A stretch of DNA of 6,170 nucleotides from Xanthobacteraceae bacterium (GTDB lineage: Bacteria; Pseudomonadota; Alphaproteobacteria; Rhizobiales; Xanthobacteraceae), in NCBI GenBank assembly GCA_030043335.1, contig JASHXX010000301.1, positions 1-6,170 of the forward strand, read 5' to 3'. The notes under the pieces were generated by a model. It did not search any database. It was not told the origin of the DNA and saw only the letters and a program-made list of their open reading frames with translations. Both the position numbers and the translations under genes were made by a program. Of this stretch, positions 5,697-6,170 are shown one piece after another (the stretch's first letter is position 1; every line of letters begins with the position of its first letter).

Positions 5697-6170
5697 TCAG
5701 ACGCCGAGATAGCGGTGCTGGACGTCGGGCGCGGCGGTCAGCGCCGGCGAATCGCCTGCCCATACCACGCGGCCGCGTTCGATGATGTAGTGACGGTCGG
5801 CGATGCGGGTCAGCGCTTCGACGTTCTTGTCGATGACCAGGATCGCCTGGCCGGCGCGCCGCAGCGCCGCCAGACAGCGCCAGATCTCCTCGCGGATGAG
5901 CGGCGCGAGCCCTTCGGTCGCTTCATCGAGGATGAGGAGTCGCGGGTTGGTCATCAGCGCGCGGCCGACCGCCAGCATCTGCTGCTCACCGCCCGACAAC
6001 AGATTGGCCATATTGCCGGCGCATGTGGCGAGCCGCGGAAACAGCGCATAGACTTTCTCGAGCGTCCACGGATCCGCGGCGGATGTACGGTTGGCCGCGG
6101 TGGCGAGAAGATTTTCGCGGGTGGTCAGATTTGCAAAAACCTGGCGTCCCTCCGGCACCAGTCCGAGGCC
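5697..6170 (-). CDS. ABC transporter ATP-binding protein, LivF-like (5' partial)
   Basis: ATPase subunit of a branched-chain-amino-acid-type (HAAT, LivF-like) ABC importer, acting at the cytoplasmic face of the inner membrane. The frame is open past the right edge: GLGLVPEGRQVF includes residues before the GTG at 6156-6158, which is therefore an internal valine. About 157 residues are visible, the C-terminal two thirds of a usual 230-250 residue protein; the Walker A motif lies outside. Seen: the LivF-type VPEGRQVFANLTTRENL, the signature LLSGGEQQMLAVGRAL (LSGGEQQ at 5979-5999), and Walker B LLILDEATEGLAP with catalytic glutamate at 5922-5924. Odd points: the usual LDEPSEGLAP reads LDEATEGLAP, and the switch segment, VEQN in LivF, reads IDKN, with lysine (5826-5828) at the residue that is histidine in most ABC ATPases. 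Whether this affects ATP hydrolysis is unknown. The other transporter genes should lie to the right. Substrate cannot be assigned; family members import amino acids, amides or urea. Confidence 0.92.
   Translation of the reverse strand, partial: GLGLVPEGRQVFANLTTRENLLATAANRTSAADPWTLEKVYALFPRLATCAGNMANLLSGGEQQMLAVGRALMTNPRLLILDEATEGLAPLIREEIWRCLAALRRAGQAILVIDKNVEALTRIADRHYIIERGRVVWAGDSPALTAAPDVQHRYLGV

Noticed and set aside
1..6170. Defence system, CRISPR array, transposon, prophage or other novel multi-gene system
   Set aside because: No regularly spaced repeats, transposase, integrase, nuclease or toxin-antitoxin-like gene is visible; all large genes belong to known metabolic, transport or regulatory families.

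Overview
The window is GC-rich, densely coded DNA typical of an alphaproteobacterium, most likely Hyphomicrobiales in the Bradyrhizobium/Rhodopseudomonas neighbourhood. The assignment rests on gene content (CYP153-type P450, long AidB-like acyl-CoA dehydrogenase, DUF1127 mini-protein, LivF-type ATPase) and GC-rich codon use. It is an inference, because there is no rRNA or other marker gene here.

Layout, left to right. (1) 3-590 (+): C-terminal part of a CUT2/RbsC-type ABC sugar permease, cut by the window edge. (2) 591-895: a gap holding, on the minus strand at 601-720, a decayed C-terminal fragment of an OsmC-family peroxidase; the rest of the gap shows nothing recognisable. (3) 896-2653 and 2681-3937 (+): a two-gene unit encoding an AidB-like acyl-CoA dehydrogenase and a CYP153-family cytochrome P450, 27 bases apart, with a weak terminator-like hairpin at the P450 stop codon. 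(4) 4096-4305 (+): a small unrecognised ORF, followed by a region rich in inverted repeats (4326-4407). (5) 4489-5184 (+): a Crp/Fnr-family regulator with an intact cyclic-nucleotide pocket motif and its own terminator. (6) 5340-5525 (+): a 61-residue DUF1127 protein. (7) 5587-5616: a strong hairpin with a GAAA loop between convergent genes. (8) 5697-6170 (-): C-terminal part of a LivF-like ABC ATPase, cut by the right edge.

How the parts may work together: the P450/acyl-CoA dehydrogenase pair suggests oxidation of an aliphatic or fatty-acyl substrate, with CYP153 hydroxylating a terminal carbon and a dehydrogenase-fold flavoprotein acting on an acyl-CoA or having an AidB-like protective role. 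No ferredoxin or ferredoxin reductase for the P450 lies in the window. The two flanking ABC genes belong to different transporters (sugar-type and branched-chain-amino-acid-type) and look unrelated to the pair. The Crp-like regulator could control neighbours, but I see no clear operator.

I find no CRISPR array, transposase, tRNA, phage gene or defence cassette. The window looks like ordinary chromosomal accessory metabolism. The most notable items are the OsmC fossil, the AidB-like/CYP153 pairing, the orphan small ORF with adjacent palindromes, and a lysine at the switch position of the LivF-like ATPase.
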